Positions 47,153 to 58,562 of a stretch of 64,000 nucleotides of DNA are shown in pieces; positions within the stretch are counted from its first letter, which is position 1; each line of letters starts with the position of its first letter. The stretch lies in contig BTPG01000002.1 of assembly GCA_036245525.1 (NCBI GenBank), positions 166,423,950-166,487,949 on the forward strand. Direction: 5' to 3'. The DNA is from Semisulcospira habei. Taxonomy: Eukaryota; Mollusca; Gastropoda; Semisulcospiridae. A program made the translations under genes and the position numbers. The notes beneath the pieces were generated by a model. It was not told the origin of the DNA and did not search any database. It worked only from the letters and a program-made list of their open reading frames with translations.

Positions 47153-47182
47153 CTACTGAGCAGCAGCCCCCTGATGAGAAAA
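47153..47182 (+). CDS. 30-nt micro-exon m7 (TTEQQPPDEK)
   Basis: Acceptor TTTTTATTTTCAG, donor GTGAGTAG. Phase 1-1 and open. The penultimate codon is Lys (GAGAAAA) where the others have Gln. Confidence 0.6.
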
Positions 47183-47852
47183 GTGAGTAGACTAGTTCCG
47201 CTTAGTCTGGTTACATTCATTTGGCTTTGGAGCACAGCCATAGTTTAAACAAAAATATGATCATATTTTGTAAAAGTTAAAAACTTAAAAGGTTATAAAT
47301 TCTGGATGCTGCCGTTGTTCCTTTCTGTATCTGATGTTTGAACTTTCTTAAAAAATATATTTTAGTTGAAGTTTCAGTTAATAAAGGATTTTTATAACCT
47401 CCAGAGAAAATAGTTGGTAAGGTTTAATTTAATTGAAGATGAGGCAAAAGCAAGACCACTCCTTCTCCCTAACAATTGGTAGGCACCTTTTTCATTACAA
47501 TAAATGTTGAATATCATGTTCAACAGGAGGTTGTTCCAAAGGTACCTTTTTGTCATTGATACATTAATTAGCAAACATGCCACAGCGTTGTTCTTTTTAC
47601 CACATACCTTTAGCTTCCTATTTAATCGAAGTAATTATTTCAAGTATGTGATTACATGTGTTGTGTGAATGTGCTTTATCTTTTGTGTATTAGTAGTATT
47701 TGTTGTGTTTTTAGTCTTCCATCTTACTTTATTTTCTATGCCTTGGTGATAAGAATGAATTTCCCTCATGGGACAGAAGAAAATTATCAATATATTATAA
47801 TTACTACTACTACTACTACTGCTACTACTACTTGCACAGTTGGTATTTTCAG

Positions 47853-47882
47853 CTACTGAGCAGCAGCCCCCTGATGAGCAAA
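47853..47882 (+). CDS. 30-nt micro-exon m8 (TTEQQPPDEQ)
   Basis: Acceptor TTGGTATTTTCAG, donor GTGAGTAG. Phase 1-1 and open. A deletion has joined the (ACT)n/TTGCACAGTTGGTA part of the unit directly to the acceptor, shortening the intron. Confidence 0.58.
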
Positions 47883-48266
47883 GTGAGTAGACTAGTTCTG
47901 CTTAATCAGGTTTAGTTTCCCTTTATTTCATTTGTTTGGCTTTGGAGCACAGCCATAGCGTAAACAAAAATGATATGATCTTATTTAGAGAATTATCAGT
48001 ATTATTATCATTACTACTACTACTGCTACTACTACTACTAATACTACTACTACTACTACTGTTGGAAGTTGTTTGATTAATGGCATCATCGACTGATTGG
48101 TCGATTATTATTTTGATCTATTGATGCGCCTTATCACCTTTTCCTTAATCACGGTTTTATTTGTTTATTTAATTTTGCAGAAAATCTTCCATTCTTGTAA
48201 TTTTCTTATTCACTGTTTGTAATTCTTTTCAATTTATTAATTGCACACGTGTTGTTCTATTTTCAG

Positions 48267-48296
48267 CTACTGAGCAGCAGCCACCTGATGAACAAA
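48267..48296 (+). CDS. 30-nt micro-exon m9 (TTEQQPPDEQ)
   Basis: Acceptor TTCTATTTTCAG, donor GTGAGTAG. Phase 1-1 and open; silent differences from m8. It is the last micro-exon seen. No terminal exon with a stop and poly(A) signal was identified downstream. Confidence 0.6.
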
Positions 48297-48318
48297 GTGA
48301 GTAGACTAGTTCCGCTTA

Positions 48319-48812
48319 ATGCCCGGCCACACATGCCGATTGCGACCCGTTTTTGTAGCCAATTCCGATCCGATTGCGATCGGATGACGTCATATATCCA
48401 ATCCGAACCCAATCGCCTGGGAATCATGTGTTTAGAAACTCCTCCATTTTCCCGACACGAATCGGCCCCGATTGTAAGCTTCAACCAATCAGAGCGCGTC
48501 TCGCAAAGCACGTCGTTTCAGTTTGAAAATGGCGGAAGATCAGTACCACCTTCGTTGTCGATGTTTCGCCCGCCTCTTTCCGAGTATGATGCAAAACCGC
48601 TGATAATGCAAGCACATCATCATCACTGTCAAAACTAGCAGCCATTTTGCAGAACAGGTATGACCTTGATCTTTGGTTCAAACCGGTGGGCTAAAGAAAG
48701 TAGGGTAATGTATGGCAGTGCACACGTTTTTGTAGTTCAGCAAGATCACACTCTGATTCGAAACTGCTCGATAATCGGCCGCAAAATCGGCATGTGTGGC
48801 GTGGCGGGACCT
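48319..48812. mobile_element. Harbinger-type MITE inserted after micro-exon m9
   Basis: It interrupts the unit text CCGCTTAGTCTGG, with TTA at 48316-48318 and 48813-48815 as a 3-bp duplication. The ends are ATGCCCGGCCACACATGCCG and, reversed, AGGTCCCGCCACGCCACACA, then ATGCCGATT. Such ends with a 3-bp TTA/TAA target fit PIF/Harbinger elements. A short frame with AAAATGGCGGAAGATCAG near 48523 may be a transposase-start remnant. Confidence 0.82.
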
Positions 48813-49617
48813 TTAGTCTGGTTACATTCGTTTGGCTTTGGAGCACAGCCATAGTTTAAACAAAAAATTTTGATAATATTTTATGAAAGCTGGAAACTTA
48901 AAAGGTTGTAAATATTGGATGCTGCCGTTGTTCCTTTCTGTATCTGATGATTAAATTTAATTTTACAAATAATTTCAGTTCAAGTTTTAGTTAATAAAGG
49001 ATTTTGATAACCTCCAGAAAAAAATAGTTGGTAAGGTTTAATTTAATTGAAGATGAGGCAAAAGCAAGACCACTCCTTCACTCTTACAATTGGCAGTCAC
49101 TTTTCTCATTACACTTTAATGTTGAATATCATGTTTACCAGGAGGTTGTTGCAAAGGTACCTTCTTATCATTCAATGTGATACATTAACTTGCAAACATG
49201 CAACAGTTTTTTGTATTTTTTACTACATACCTTTAGCTTTCTATTTAATCGCAGTGAATATTTCACGTATATGATCGCATGTGTTGTGTGAATGTGCTTT
49301 ATTATTTGGCTTTTAATAGTATTTGTTGTGTTTTTAATCTTTCGTTTTATTTTATTTTCTATGCCCCTGAGATAAAAATGAATTCCCCTCCTCGGACAGA
49401 AGAGAATTATCAGTACTATTATAATGAATACTACTACTACTGCTACTACTGCTCTACTACCTGCACAGTTGGTGTGTGTGTTTTGAGATAAATGTTCGAA
49501 GTTGTTGCTTAATGGCATCATTGATTTATTGATCGATTGATATTTTGATCTAATGATGAGCCTAATAACTATTTCCACTGTCAAAGTTTTATTATTTATT
49601 TGATTTTTCGGAAAATC

Positions 49618-49702
49618 CTCAAGTAAATTAAACCTTACAAACTATTTTTTTCTGGAGGTTATCAAAATCCTTTATTAACTAAAACTTGAACTGAAAGTTT
49701 TG
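49618..49702 (-). repeat. Fold-back end of the micro-exon array
   Basis: AAATTAAACCTTACAAACTA..TTTTTCTGGAGGTTATCAAA..TTAACTAAAACTTGAACTG is the reverse complement of 48978-49050. The array therefore ends in an inverted fragment, as it does on its left side (44955). Confidence 0.85.
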
Positions 49703-50068
49703 TTTAAACTATGGCTGTGAGTAGTGTTCATACGCCTACAGGCAGAGTGAACCTCTCTCCCATTGTTTCGTGTGTAATCGTGACTGTGCTGATTGCCCCT
49801 TTTGGAGTATGTCATCTCCATGTTTATGATGAACTGCGCAACATTTTGGTATCTTTTTTGTGAACCATTTCCTCCAGAGTGGAAAATGCTTTGGCTTTTT
49901 CTGTTTTTGCTCTACTGGCTCAGTAGCAGTCACGCTTGACTGCACCTGTTGTACCTTTGCACCTACTCAGTCTACACGTGAACTCACACAGGCTGTCCTC
50001 AGTGTCACAGTTCAACTATGTAAATTGTAGTACCGTGAATACACGCAGATCTTCAACCTGAGAGTTCT

Positions 50069-51165
50069 ATGGGAGAGATACTCCAGCACCAGCAGGACCT
50101 CTATCATGTCTTTGTGGATTTTAAGAAAGCGTTTGACAGGGTGTGGCATGCAGCCCTTTGGTCCACCATGAAGCTATACAACATCAATGCCAACCTGATC
50201 AAAGTCATAGCAAATCTTTACAACAAGGCCACTAGCGCAGTCTGCTTCAATGGCAAAATAGGAAACTGGTTTAGGACTACAGTTGGAGTCAGACAAGGCT
50301 ACTTGCTCTCACCTATTCTTTTCAACATCTTCCTGGAAAGAATCATGACGGACGCTCTGAAAGATCATGAAGGAACTTTCAGTATTGGAGGCAGAACAAT
50401 CACGAACTTGCGCTTTGCGGACGACATTGATGGCCTTGCAGGAACAGAGGAGCTAGCTCAGCTGGTTGGAAAGCTGGATAATACAGCCCTTGCATATGGG
50501 ATGGAAATCAGTGCAGAGAATACCAAACTGGTGACCAACAACGCCAGTTGCATTGGCACTGAAATCATGGTTGGAGGCCAAAAACTGGAAACAGTTAAGA
50601 AATTCAAATACTTATGAGCCATTGTGACAGATGAGGGATCAAAACCAGAAATACTGTCTAGGATTGCGCAGACAACAACAGCACTGACAAGATTGAAGAC
50701 CATATGGAAGGACAGAAACATCACACTCTGCTCCAAGATCAGACTGATGCGCTCCTTGGTCATCTCATTGTTCTTGTATGCCTGCGAGTCATGGACCCTC
50801 ACAGCAGACCTCGATACAAGGAGGATACAAGCCACTGAAATGAGATGTTTTCGAAGGCTGCTTGGCATCTCATACAGAGATCACATCACAAACGAGGAAG
50901 TGGAAAGATCATCAGGCAAGCCATCGGGCTCTATGAAGACTTATTAGCCATTGTGAAAAAACGCAAACTGAAGTGGTATGGGCATGTCACGCGATCAGCA
51001 GGGCTTGCCAAAACAATCCTGCAAGGCACTGTGCAAGAAGGACGAAGGAGAGGAAGACAGAGGAAATGATGGAAGGCGATACGCTGAGAATGGCAGAGAA
51101 CAGAGAGGAATGGAGGGAGCTGGTTGCCAAGTCATCAGTGGTGCCCCAACGGTCGGCAAGACTAC
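50069..51165 (+). pseudogene. RTE-type reverse transcriptase (copy 2)
   Basis: It begins in the reverse transcriptase (YHVFVDFKKAFDRVWH, motif A), then VGVRQGYLLSPILFNIF and RFADDIDGLAG. A TGA stop follows FKYL (50615-50617), then SKPEILSRIAQTTTALT. After a frameshift near 50910, KWYGHVTRSAGLAKTI and RRRGRQRK follow. Upstream endonuclease is absent. It is close to the copy at 26490-27432 but retains more 5' sequence. Confidence 0.88.
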
Positions 51166-51170
51166 GGAAT

Positions 51171-51881
<711 letters not shown>

Positions 51882-51893
51882 GAATACACGCAG

Positions 51894-53324
51894 TCTGCAT
51901 GTGAGCTTGTCTGGCCTACCTACTGTGCCCCTGACTGACTGTTCCACTAGCAGTAGTCCATCGTCACACACTGTGTGTACAGCCAGTCTACAGATGAACT
52001 CTTCTGGTCTGCCTACAGTGACCCAGTCTGTCAGTGTCACCAGTACATCATCATGCACTGTGTATCAATCCAGCCTGCAAGTGAACCCCTCTAATCTACC
52101 GCCCACTGTTCCACAACACAAGTACTCCAGAGATGATTTGTTGAGTATTAGACCTGTGGCCATACGTCTGGACCCCACTCTCATCCTCCATCTTAGGAGT
52201 TTGTGGATAAGGTGTAATTTGTCTCGTAAACGGACCCAGAGAGGTGATAGGAGGAAACACAGACATATATATTATTGTTCTCATCACTGGCAGGTCCAAC
52301 ACGTTGCCATGTGCACCCGCAAAGGACGTAGTTTTGCCTGAAAATCTCATCTACATAGACACTAAACCTCAGCAGAAATATTTTAACGTCTGTACTTTTA
52401 ACGAACAATAAATGGGACAGCGTGACAAAAGGACTGAGATATGCAATTTTGTGCATGACCAGAACATCGATGTGTTGTTCCTGACAGAGACCTGGCTCAA
52501 AGGAGACGAGGCGAAGTGTGTGGACATAACTCCATCTTGCTATTGCCTTAGATTGTCCCCCCGTGCTACTCGTGGTGGAGGACTGGCTTTTTTTGATCCG
52601 TGACAGTTTACTGGAGCATGCCAACATCACATCATCGTTCCCCTTTTCTCATTCAACGTTTGAGCTTGCCCAGTTGACACTGTACCTACCTGTTTCAAAA
52701 CCGCAATTGTGAAGCCGCTCTTAAAGAAACCTTCACTTTATCCCGACAGTTTGAACAACTACAGACCCGTATCCAACCTACCTTTTCTTTCAAAGCTTCT
52801 GGGAAAGATAGTGCTCACGCAGCTGCTAGACCATATCAAGAATAATGGTCTGTGGCATGTGTTCCAGTCAGCATATAGGTCTGGTCATAGCACGGAGACA
52901 GCATTGCTGCGTGTTGTGAATGGCCTACTTGGTGCTAGAGATGAAGACCTAATCTCTGTTCTGACTCTGCTCGATCTGAGCGCAGCGTTTGATACCATTG
53001 ACCATGACATTCTACTTGCCCGCCTTCCTCATGTGTTTGGCTTTCAAAGCACTGCACTGAAATTTTTCCAATCCTATTTTGTTGGTCGCCTGCAGATGGT
53101 TTCAGTGGCAGGATTTGAGTTCCACCCTGTTGAACTGCTTTGTGGCGTTCCACAGGGGTCGGTCTTGGGGCATGTTCTCTTTACTTTGTATGCACAGCCC
53201 CTGTCGCATGTCATTGAACGTCACTTTGTTTCTTATCATTTATATGCAGATGATACAGAATTGTACAAACACTCCCTTCGTGAACATGTCGATCAGATGG
53301 TGCAGTCTTTGGAGGCTTGTATTT
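51894..53324 (+). pseudogene. L2-like LINE coding remnants
   Basis: Three repeats of a roughly 30-residue motif (SLHVSLSGLPTV, SLQMNSSGLPTV, SLQVNPSNLPPTV) precede KYSRDDLLSIRPVAIRL and RKRTQRGDRRKHRH. An endonuclease start follows (CNFVHDQNIDVLFLTETWL, RATRGGGLAF), and then most of the endonuclease is deleted around 52605-52695. The reverse transcriptase resumes: VKPLLKKPSLYPDSLNNYRP, FQSAYRSGHSTETALL, LLDLSAAFDTIDHD, CGVPQGSVLGHVLF and LYADDTELY. The N gap then cuts it. Confidence 0.85.
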
Positions 53325-53824
53325 NNNNNNNNNNNNNNNNNNNNNNNNNNNNNNNNNNNNNNNNNNNNNNNNNNNNNNNNNNNNNNNNNNNNNNNNNNNN
53401 NNNNNNNNNNNNNNNNNNNNNNNNNNNNNNNNNNNNNNNNNNNNNNNNNNNNNNNNNNNNNNNNNNNNNNNNNNNNNNNNNNNNNNNNNNNNNNNNNNNN
53501 NNNNNNNNNNNNNNNNNNNNNNNNNNNNNNNNNNNNNNNNNNNNNNNNNNNNNNNNNNNNNNNNNNNNNNNNNNNNNNNNNNNNNNNNNNNNNNNNNNNN
53601 NNNNNNNNNNNNNNNNNNNNNNNNNNNNNNNNNNNNNNNNNNNNNNNNNNNNNNNNNNNNNNNNNNNNNNNNNNNNNNNNNNNNNNNNNNNNNNNNNNNN
53701 NNNNNNNNNNNNNNNNNNNNNNNNNNNNNNNNNNNNNNNNNNNNNNNNNNNNNNNNNNNNNNNNNNNNNNNNNNNNNNNNNNNNNNNNNNNNNNNNNNNN
53801 NNNNNNNNNNNNNNNNNNNNNNNN
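53325..53824. other. Assembly gap of exactly 500 N
   Basis: A run of 500 N. The round length suggests a scaffold gap of unknown true size. Open frames that cross it carry X residues and mean nothing. Confidence 0.99.
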
Positions 53825-53968
53825 TGTGTGTGTTTTGTATCACTGTGCTTTGATGTCCCTTTTTTATGTATATTTTGTACTTAGTCGTAGTAGCAACGGC
53901 AGGTACGAAAATGACATAGTCACTGACTGTGTTAATATCTTCACCGTTGTAAAATATAGATCCATTGA

Positions 53969-53969
<1 letters not shown>
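53825..53969 (+). mobile_element. Family A LINE tail (A5) emerging from the gap
   Basis: It starts TGTGTGTG, as in the 3' UTR of A1 and A3, then AGCAACGGCAGGTACGAAAA and CACCGTTGTAAAATATAGAT. It ends against (TC)n at 53970. The gap therefore hides the 3' part of a family A LINE, and not only the L2-like copy entering from the left. Confidence 0.82.

Positions 53970-54020
<51 letters not shown>
53970..54020 (+). repeat. (TC)n tract after A5
   Basis: A TC run between two LINE tails. Confidence 0.93.
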
Positions 54021-54022
<2 letters not shown>

Positions 54023-54164
54023 TTTTTTTTTTATAAAATATAATATTTTTACACTTTGTGCATTATTTGTAGATTAGATTAGCAACGGCAAGTTCGAAAA
54101 ATGGTTGTGCCAGCCAAAACTTTCACCGTTGTAAAATAAAAGATCATTGTCATTGTCATTCTCT
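54021..54164 (+). mobile_element. Family A LINE tail (A6), about 145 bp
   Basis: A severely truncated copy: GTAGATTAGATTAGCAACGG, CAAGTTCGAAAAATGG, CACCGTTGTAAAATAAAAGA, then three ATTGTC-like units. (TC)-rich sequence lies on both sides. Confidence 0.85.
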
Positions 54165-54674
<510 letters not shown>

Positions 54675-55440
54675 ATGGCGGACACCGTTATCAATTGTAG
54701 CTCTGATATTTTACTGCTCGGACACTTCAATTGGGACGCGTTTCTCGCCGATCTGAGCGGTATCTCTTTTCAGTCAGTCAGAATAATATGATATTCCTGA
54801 AGAAGCGTTGGCCGAATGGTACAGATTGTTCCTTGGTGTACTTGACAAGCATGCGCCACTACACTCAATATTCTGTTTAGTTCTGTTTTCACAAGCAGTG
54901 CAGGCACGTCCTGAGAAAGTCTTGTTGCTGTCGGGACGTTAAGAGAAGAGAGTCAAACACGCACAGCTACCTCAGTGATTAAGTAAGGACATTAAAGACT
55001 CCATGGCTCTCCGAAATGAACCGAAGCGGAACAAAGACTATGCTGATTTCCTCAAGCAGCGCAACCGCGTAAAGAACCTGGTGCTCGAGGCCCAGAAAAA
55101 AAAACACTTCCAGCGCTTGATGGATAATAAAACTGATACCGTATCTGTCTGACAAGCCCTCAATGCCTTTACCAAATCACGTCAAACACCACCATGTACT
55201 TCTATACCTGCTGATACTTTTAATCAACATTTTTTGTCTGCTGCCGACTCACTTTTGAATAAAAGTACTAATTACCTAAACAAACCGACTATTTCTGTAA
55301 AACTAAAAAAAAAAACGTTTGCGACGAGAGACTGGCGCCAAACGACTTTTTTAGTATTCCGTACATAACTGTTTTAAGGTAGGCAAGTCTATTAGTCAGC
55401 TGAAAAATAAACGCTCCTTTGGTCATGACGGCACTGGGAT
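54675..55440 (+). pseudogene. Family A LINE internal fragment (A7) with an inserted repeat
   Basis: It begins SSDILLLGHFNWDAFL (endonuclease), then AEWYRLFLGVLDKHAPL. A reversed fragment of repeat E follows (54863-54945, ending TGTCGGGACGTTAA), and then DIKDSMALRNEPKRNKDYAD, FLKQRNRVKNLVLEAQKK, DTFNQHFLSAADSLL and ISQLKNKRSFGHDG. It breaks off before the reverse transcriptase. There are stops and indels throughout. It starts directly after the pyrimidine tract, as A1 does. Confidence 0.85.
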
Positions 55441-55449
55441 TGTAGAGCC

Positions 55450-55622
55450 TGATTATCTTGGCCTGTGATAATTTGGCACTGCAGCTGAACCAACACTGGC
55501 CAAACGCCAAACCAATTCGGAGCTGCAGACCAATGCGCATAAGGCCATAGGGCCGACGTCGGCCCGATCCCCTTTGCACGCTGGGCGTTGGACTAATAAT
55601 AATAACAATAATAATAATAATA
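55450..55622. repeat. Dispersed repeat with a GGGCCGACGTCGGCCC palindrome
   Basis: GCGCATAAGGCCATAGGGCC..GACGTCGGCCCGATCCCCTT with an (AAT)n-like end at 55597-55622. Related text (AAAAGGCCATCGGGCCGACA) is at 59065-59150, and a more distant version (GCAAAGGGCTATCGAGCC) at 56665-56725. Confidence 0.6.
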
Positions 55623-55850
55623 ATTTATATCATCATCACCTCAGTATACTGTAACAACATTTACTTTGATTCCCCGGTAGTGTAGCGGATCAGTTCCCGT
55701 AGGAACATAGCCACTTGACATTAGCCTTTTCAGCACCCACAACACAGCAGTAGTAGACTCAATGACAGTGACAGTCCAAGGGTAGTGACAGGTTAGTTTG
55801 ATGCTTATCGCCAGGCATGTTAAATACATATAGTTTCATTTTAACCCCTT
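55623..55850. other. Stretch with a half-hairpin of the GGCGCC-type stem
   Basis: CAGTCCAAGGGTAGTGACAG and GCTTATCGCCAGGC near 55773-55820 match one arm of the family A/B hairpin, with the other arm lost. No gene is seen. Confidence 0.5.
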
Positions 55851-55854
55851 CACT

Positions 55855-56054
55855 GCCAGAGCCTTTACATCATCTTATTCTATGCATGAAACCATGGAAG
55901 ATTCGTCGCTTCTAGGAAGAAAAGGAGTGCGAATGAAACCGACAAGAGGTATCTAATGACCCCTGCAGGCGCGGGGGCTCATTAGGATCTATGCCTCTTG
56001 CAGACTCAGTTTTTGCAGTAGAGTTGTCTTTGCTGCGTGCCGCCGGTGAAGGAG
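55855..56054. mobile_element. 200-bp MITE between TTAA sites (family C)
   Basis: It is flanked by TTAA at 55851-55854 and 56055-56058. The ends are CCCCTTCACTGCC and, reversed, CTCCTTCACCGGCGGC. The interior contains GCGCGGGGGCTCATTAGGAT and CTATGCCTCTTGCAG, also found near 23690-23720 and 44187-44210. Confidence 0.78.
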
Positions 56055-56058
56055 TTAA

Positions 56059-56818
56059 CTCTTCCTGTCATTTCTTGGAATAGATTGTAGATGGGTCAAA
56101 TTGCATTGTCTTTCCGCTGGTATTGTTACTAGTTCAACGCATTTTCCATGGACTCTGAAAGCTGAAGAAAAAGACTTCTGATTTATTTACATTATTCAGG
56201 TTCAAGTTTCAGACATTTGATAGGTTTCTTTGCCGGCCAATTCTACCGAACAGCGACGACGACGACAACATCAACAAGAACAACAGAAACACAAGAACAA
56301 CAACAACAACGCTGACGACAACAACCCCACCACCTCCGTTATACTGCGAATTGAAAAACTCGTAATTTCAACGTTTCCATAAATTCTTAATCATCCGTCA
56401 AAACGTCTGTATAATGTTCGCGCTATCACCTCATTACTAAAGCCCAGGGCTCGTTTCGTCTCCTGTGCCATTAATTATGTATTGTTTCAGTGTCTGGCTG
56501 CACACCACCTCGTAACACTGACCTAGCAGGGTCGACCCATCTCCCGCAAACTGAAACGTAGTGCTTAGCAGACGATCGCTAGATGCAAGTTTGGAAAAGT
56601 CATCAAGCTAACGAGGCACTGCCCAGGGAGCAAAACGTGACACTCGAGGCTAACCTGCTCGATATGCAAAGGGCTATCGAGCCTGAGTCGGCCGTAGTGG
56701 GACCGATGGCCTTTGCGTACTGTTGAGGCTGAACCCAGGGGGACTGGTCTAGTTACCCCACATGCTAGGGTGGAAAAACGCGTTTTCATGAAGTGTATGA
56801 GTAAGAAGTGTGTGACAG
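56059..56818. other. Stretch with no recognised gene
   Basis: An A/C-rich (AAC)n-like patch lies at 56270-56320, and an imperfect GGCTATCGAGCC-type hairpin near 56665-56725. No coding frame with known domains. Confidence 0.5.
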
Positions 56819-56891
56819 CACACTGGTTGTCTCCCTCGATTCGCCGACCGCTTGTCAGCGGTAGCGAATCATGAGGGAGACAACCAGTGTG
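56819..56891. repeat. Strong 73-bp hairpin
   Basis: The arms are CACACTGGTTGTCTCCCTCG..ATTCGC and GCGAAT..ATGAGGGAGACAACCAGTGT, with a loop around CGACCGCTTGTCAGCGGTA. Only about one position is unpaired in the arms. No TTAA flank, so it is distinct from the MITEs listed. Confidence 0.85.
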
Positions 56892-57560
56892 AGTGAACGG
56901 GAGGGAACTGTGTACAGAGCGTCGTTTTCACTTGGAGTACTAACATGTCTTCCGATCACCACAGAGGAAGATTCAAATATTATATGTACTACGTTTCGCA
57001 AGCGGAAAACATGGTTTGGCCTTTGGGCACGGCCTCCTGACTGATGAGGTACCGAACAAAAAGCTGGAACCCACCTCGGGAAGGAACTGATCCGCTCCTG
57101 AATGTTTGGTTTCTGAGGTATAATCAGCCGTAACAGTTCATGGGGTAGTGCCTCATTAGTTTATACGGGACAGCTACTTCAAAGGTGGTGCCTACATCAG
57201 TTTGACCACAACAAGCATTAGTAAACTGTTGGGGTTTTTTTGTCTTGTAGTGGGGTGGGTGAGAAGGGAGGGGGGGGGGGGAGGGGTGGTTGTGATGGAA
57301 TGCTTAAAGAGTCTATGAAATAAGGTATTAATTTGTTATTTTGTTTCCATGGCAGTCTGCGCCCAATGCCCTCAGTGGTTTCTGCTGGTTAGGTTTTGCG
57401 CCCAAGGGGCTTGATGTTTGGCGATTATAGGTCCGGCAGCTTTGATGTTAACTGGAAATCCGGTTAACTGAAGCTCTACGTTGGCCCAGTTACCCTCAAA
57501 CCCGCATTTCTCAAATGTTAGAGGTATCACCTAACGACTATGTAACAGTTGCAGGAGATG
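56892..57560. other. Stretch with no recognised gene
   Basis: A G-rich patch at 57248-57290 is the only notable composition feature. No repeat match or coding frame was recognised. Confidence 0.45.
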
Positions 57561-57657
57561 GATCGACCATGATAATTTAAGGGTAGTGCCAAATTAGCTT
57601 CTCACCTGATGGCGCCAAGCTAATCAGGCAGTACCTTTAAATTATCACGCTCGATGC
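57561..57657. repeat. Hairpin of the shared GGCGCC-type stem
   Basis: GATCGACCATGATAATTTAA and, opposite, TTTAAATTATCACGCTCGAT flank stems reading GGGTAGTGCC..AGCTT and AAGCTAATCAGGCAGTACC. The stem is the same as in MITE families A and B, with paired changes in both arms. A CGGGGTTAA end follows at 57677-57685, so this is probably a further TTAA MITE whose left end I could not define. Confidence 0.65.
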
Positions 57658-57660
57658 AAG

Positions 57661-58084
57661 ACCTGCTGTAGCGCGTCGGGGTTAAATGGTTTAAAGTATA
57701 CTCATAATTAACCCCTTCACTACTGAAAAAGAGTGTATGACACTCACATCCAAGAGACGAAAACGGCGATTTATCCCAAGCAACGGGTCCGCTCAACTTA
57801 CATTGTGCGCCATATCTATTGTAAACTTAGCTCTTCCGAGAGGCGTGAGGATCCAAAATACCTTATGCGTCACCACCATCTCATCCGGTAAGTTATGCGT
57901 CACCAATTTTGTACGGATGGATTCGGGGCCTCGGAATGTTAGAGCAAAAAAGAATTACCGAGACCCCGACCGGAGTTATTTTCCCAGACCATCCCCCCCC
58001 CCCACCCCTCACCCACCCACCCACACACCAAACCCCGCCCGGGGCTTCTGTTATGTTTAGGGGCTCTAGAACCGAGGTCCCGAA
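57661..58084. other. Stretch with no recognised gene
   Basis: TTAACCCCTTCACTACTG at 57711 resembles the left end of the family C MITE at 55851, but no matching right end was found. A C-rich patch with ACCCACCC repeats lies at 57988-58030. Confidence 0.45.
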
Positions 58085-58225
58085 TCCATGTACTGCAAAA
58101 CGGAGGCGTCAAAAAAAAAAAAAAAAAAAAAGAACTACAAGAATATGACGTCGTCTTGCTCTCAAGTGATGCAAATGTTTTCTTGTTACCGTCATTATAA
58201 TTATATTAGTGAAGTGGAATCTGTT
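58085..58225 (+). repeat. Dispersed repeat G, copy 1
   Basis: It matches 62820-63080: CATGTACTGCAAAA..GAGGCGTCAAA, then ATGACGTCGTC, CAAGTGATGCAAAT, GTTTTCTTGTTACC and GAAGTGGAATCTGTTTAT. An A run at 58112-58130 replaces the insertion seen in the other copy. Confidence 0.75.
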
Positions 58226-58506
58226 TATCCCCAAATCGTGTGGACAAAATGGTGGGAGCTTTGAAATCTTTCATATCGCAGTAGCTGCCAGTACCTTGTG
58301 CATTGACTTGAAACTTCTACATCGGATTGTGGCGGCTTACGAGCGCCAGGTTTCGGTTTCCTCCTTTCTTGTTAAATATGTCTGTCGTTTACCGCCACGC
58401 AACGAACCCATTTCGTTTTAAACATAGCAGGGACGCCAAGCGCTGTGCCTTGGTACGCGCTTGGTATACGAGCTATCCGCCTACCCACCCACCCATCCCC
58501 CGACCC

Positions 58507-58562
58507 CCTCACACACACACACACACACGCACGCACGCACGCACGCACGCACGCGCGCGCGC
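58507..58562 (+). repeat. (CA)n/(CGCA)n microsatellite
   Basis: CA repeats followed by GCAC and GC-rich repeats. The frames over it are His-Thr-Ala artefacts. Confidence 0.93.

Larger units (their letters stand above)
45240..49617 (+). repeat. Tandem array of intron units carrying micro-exons m5-m9
   Basis: Each unit, 0.4 to 1.3 kb, has the same order: micro-exon, CTTAGTCTGGTT, TTTGGCTTTGGAGCACAGCC, CATAGTTTAAACAAAAATGA, GATGCTGCCGTTGTTCC, TTTTGATAACCTCCAG, GAGGCAAAAGCAAGACCA, GGAGGTTGTTCCAAAGGTAC, a GGGACAGAAGAGAATTATCA block, an (ACT)n tract, TTGCACAGTT, ATGGCATCATCGATTTATT, TTGCAGAAAATCTTCCATG, then the next acceptor. Some units are shortened by internal deletion. The array ends at about 49617, where the sequence folds back. 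Confidence 0.85.

Noticed and set aside
53079..54077. Long frames running through the N gap
   Set aside because: The X residues are unknown bases; nothing supports coding across them.
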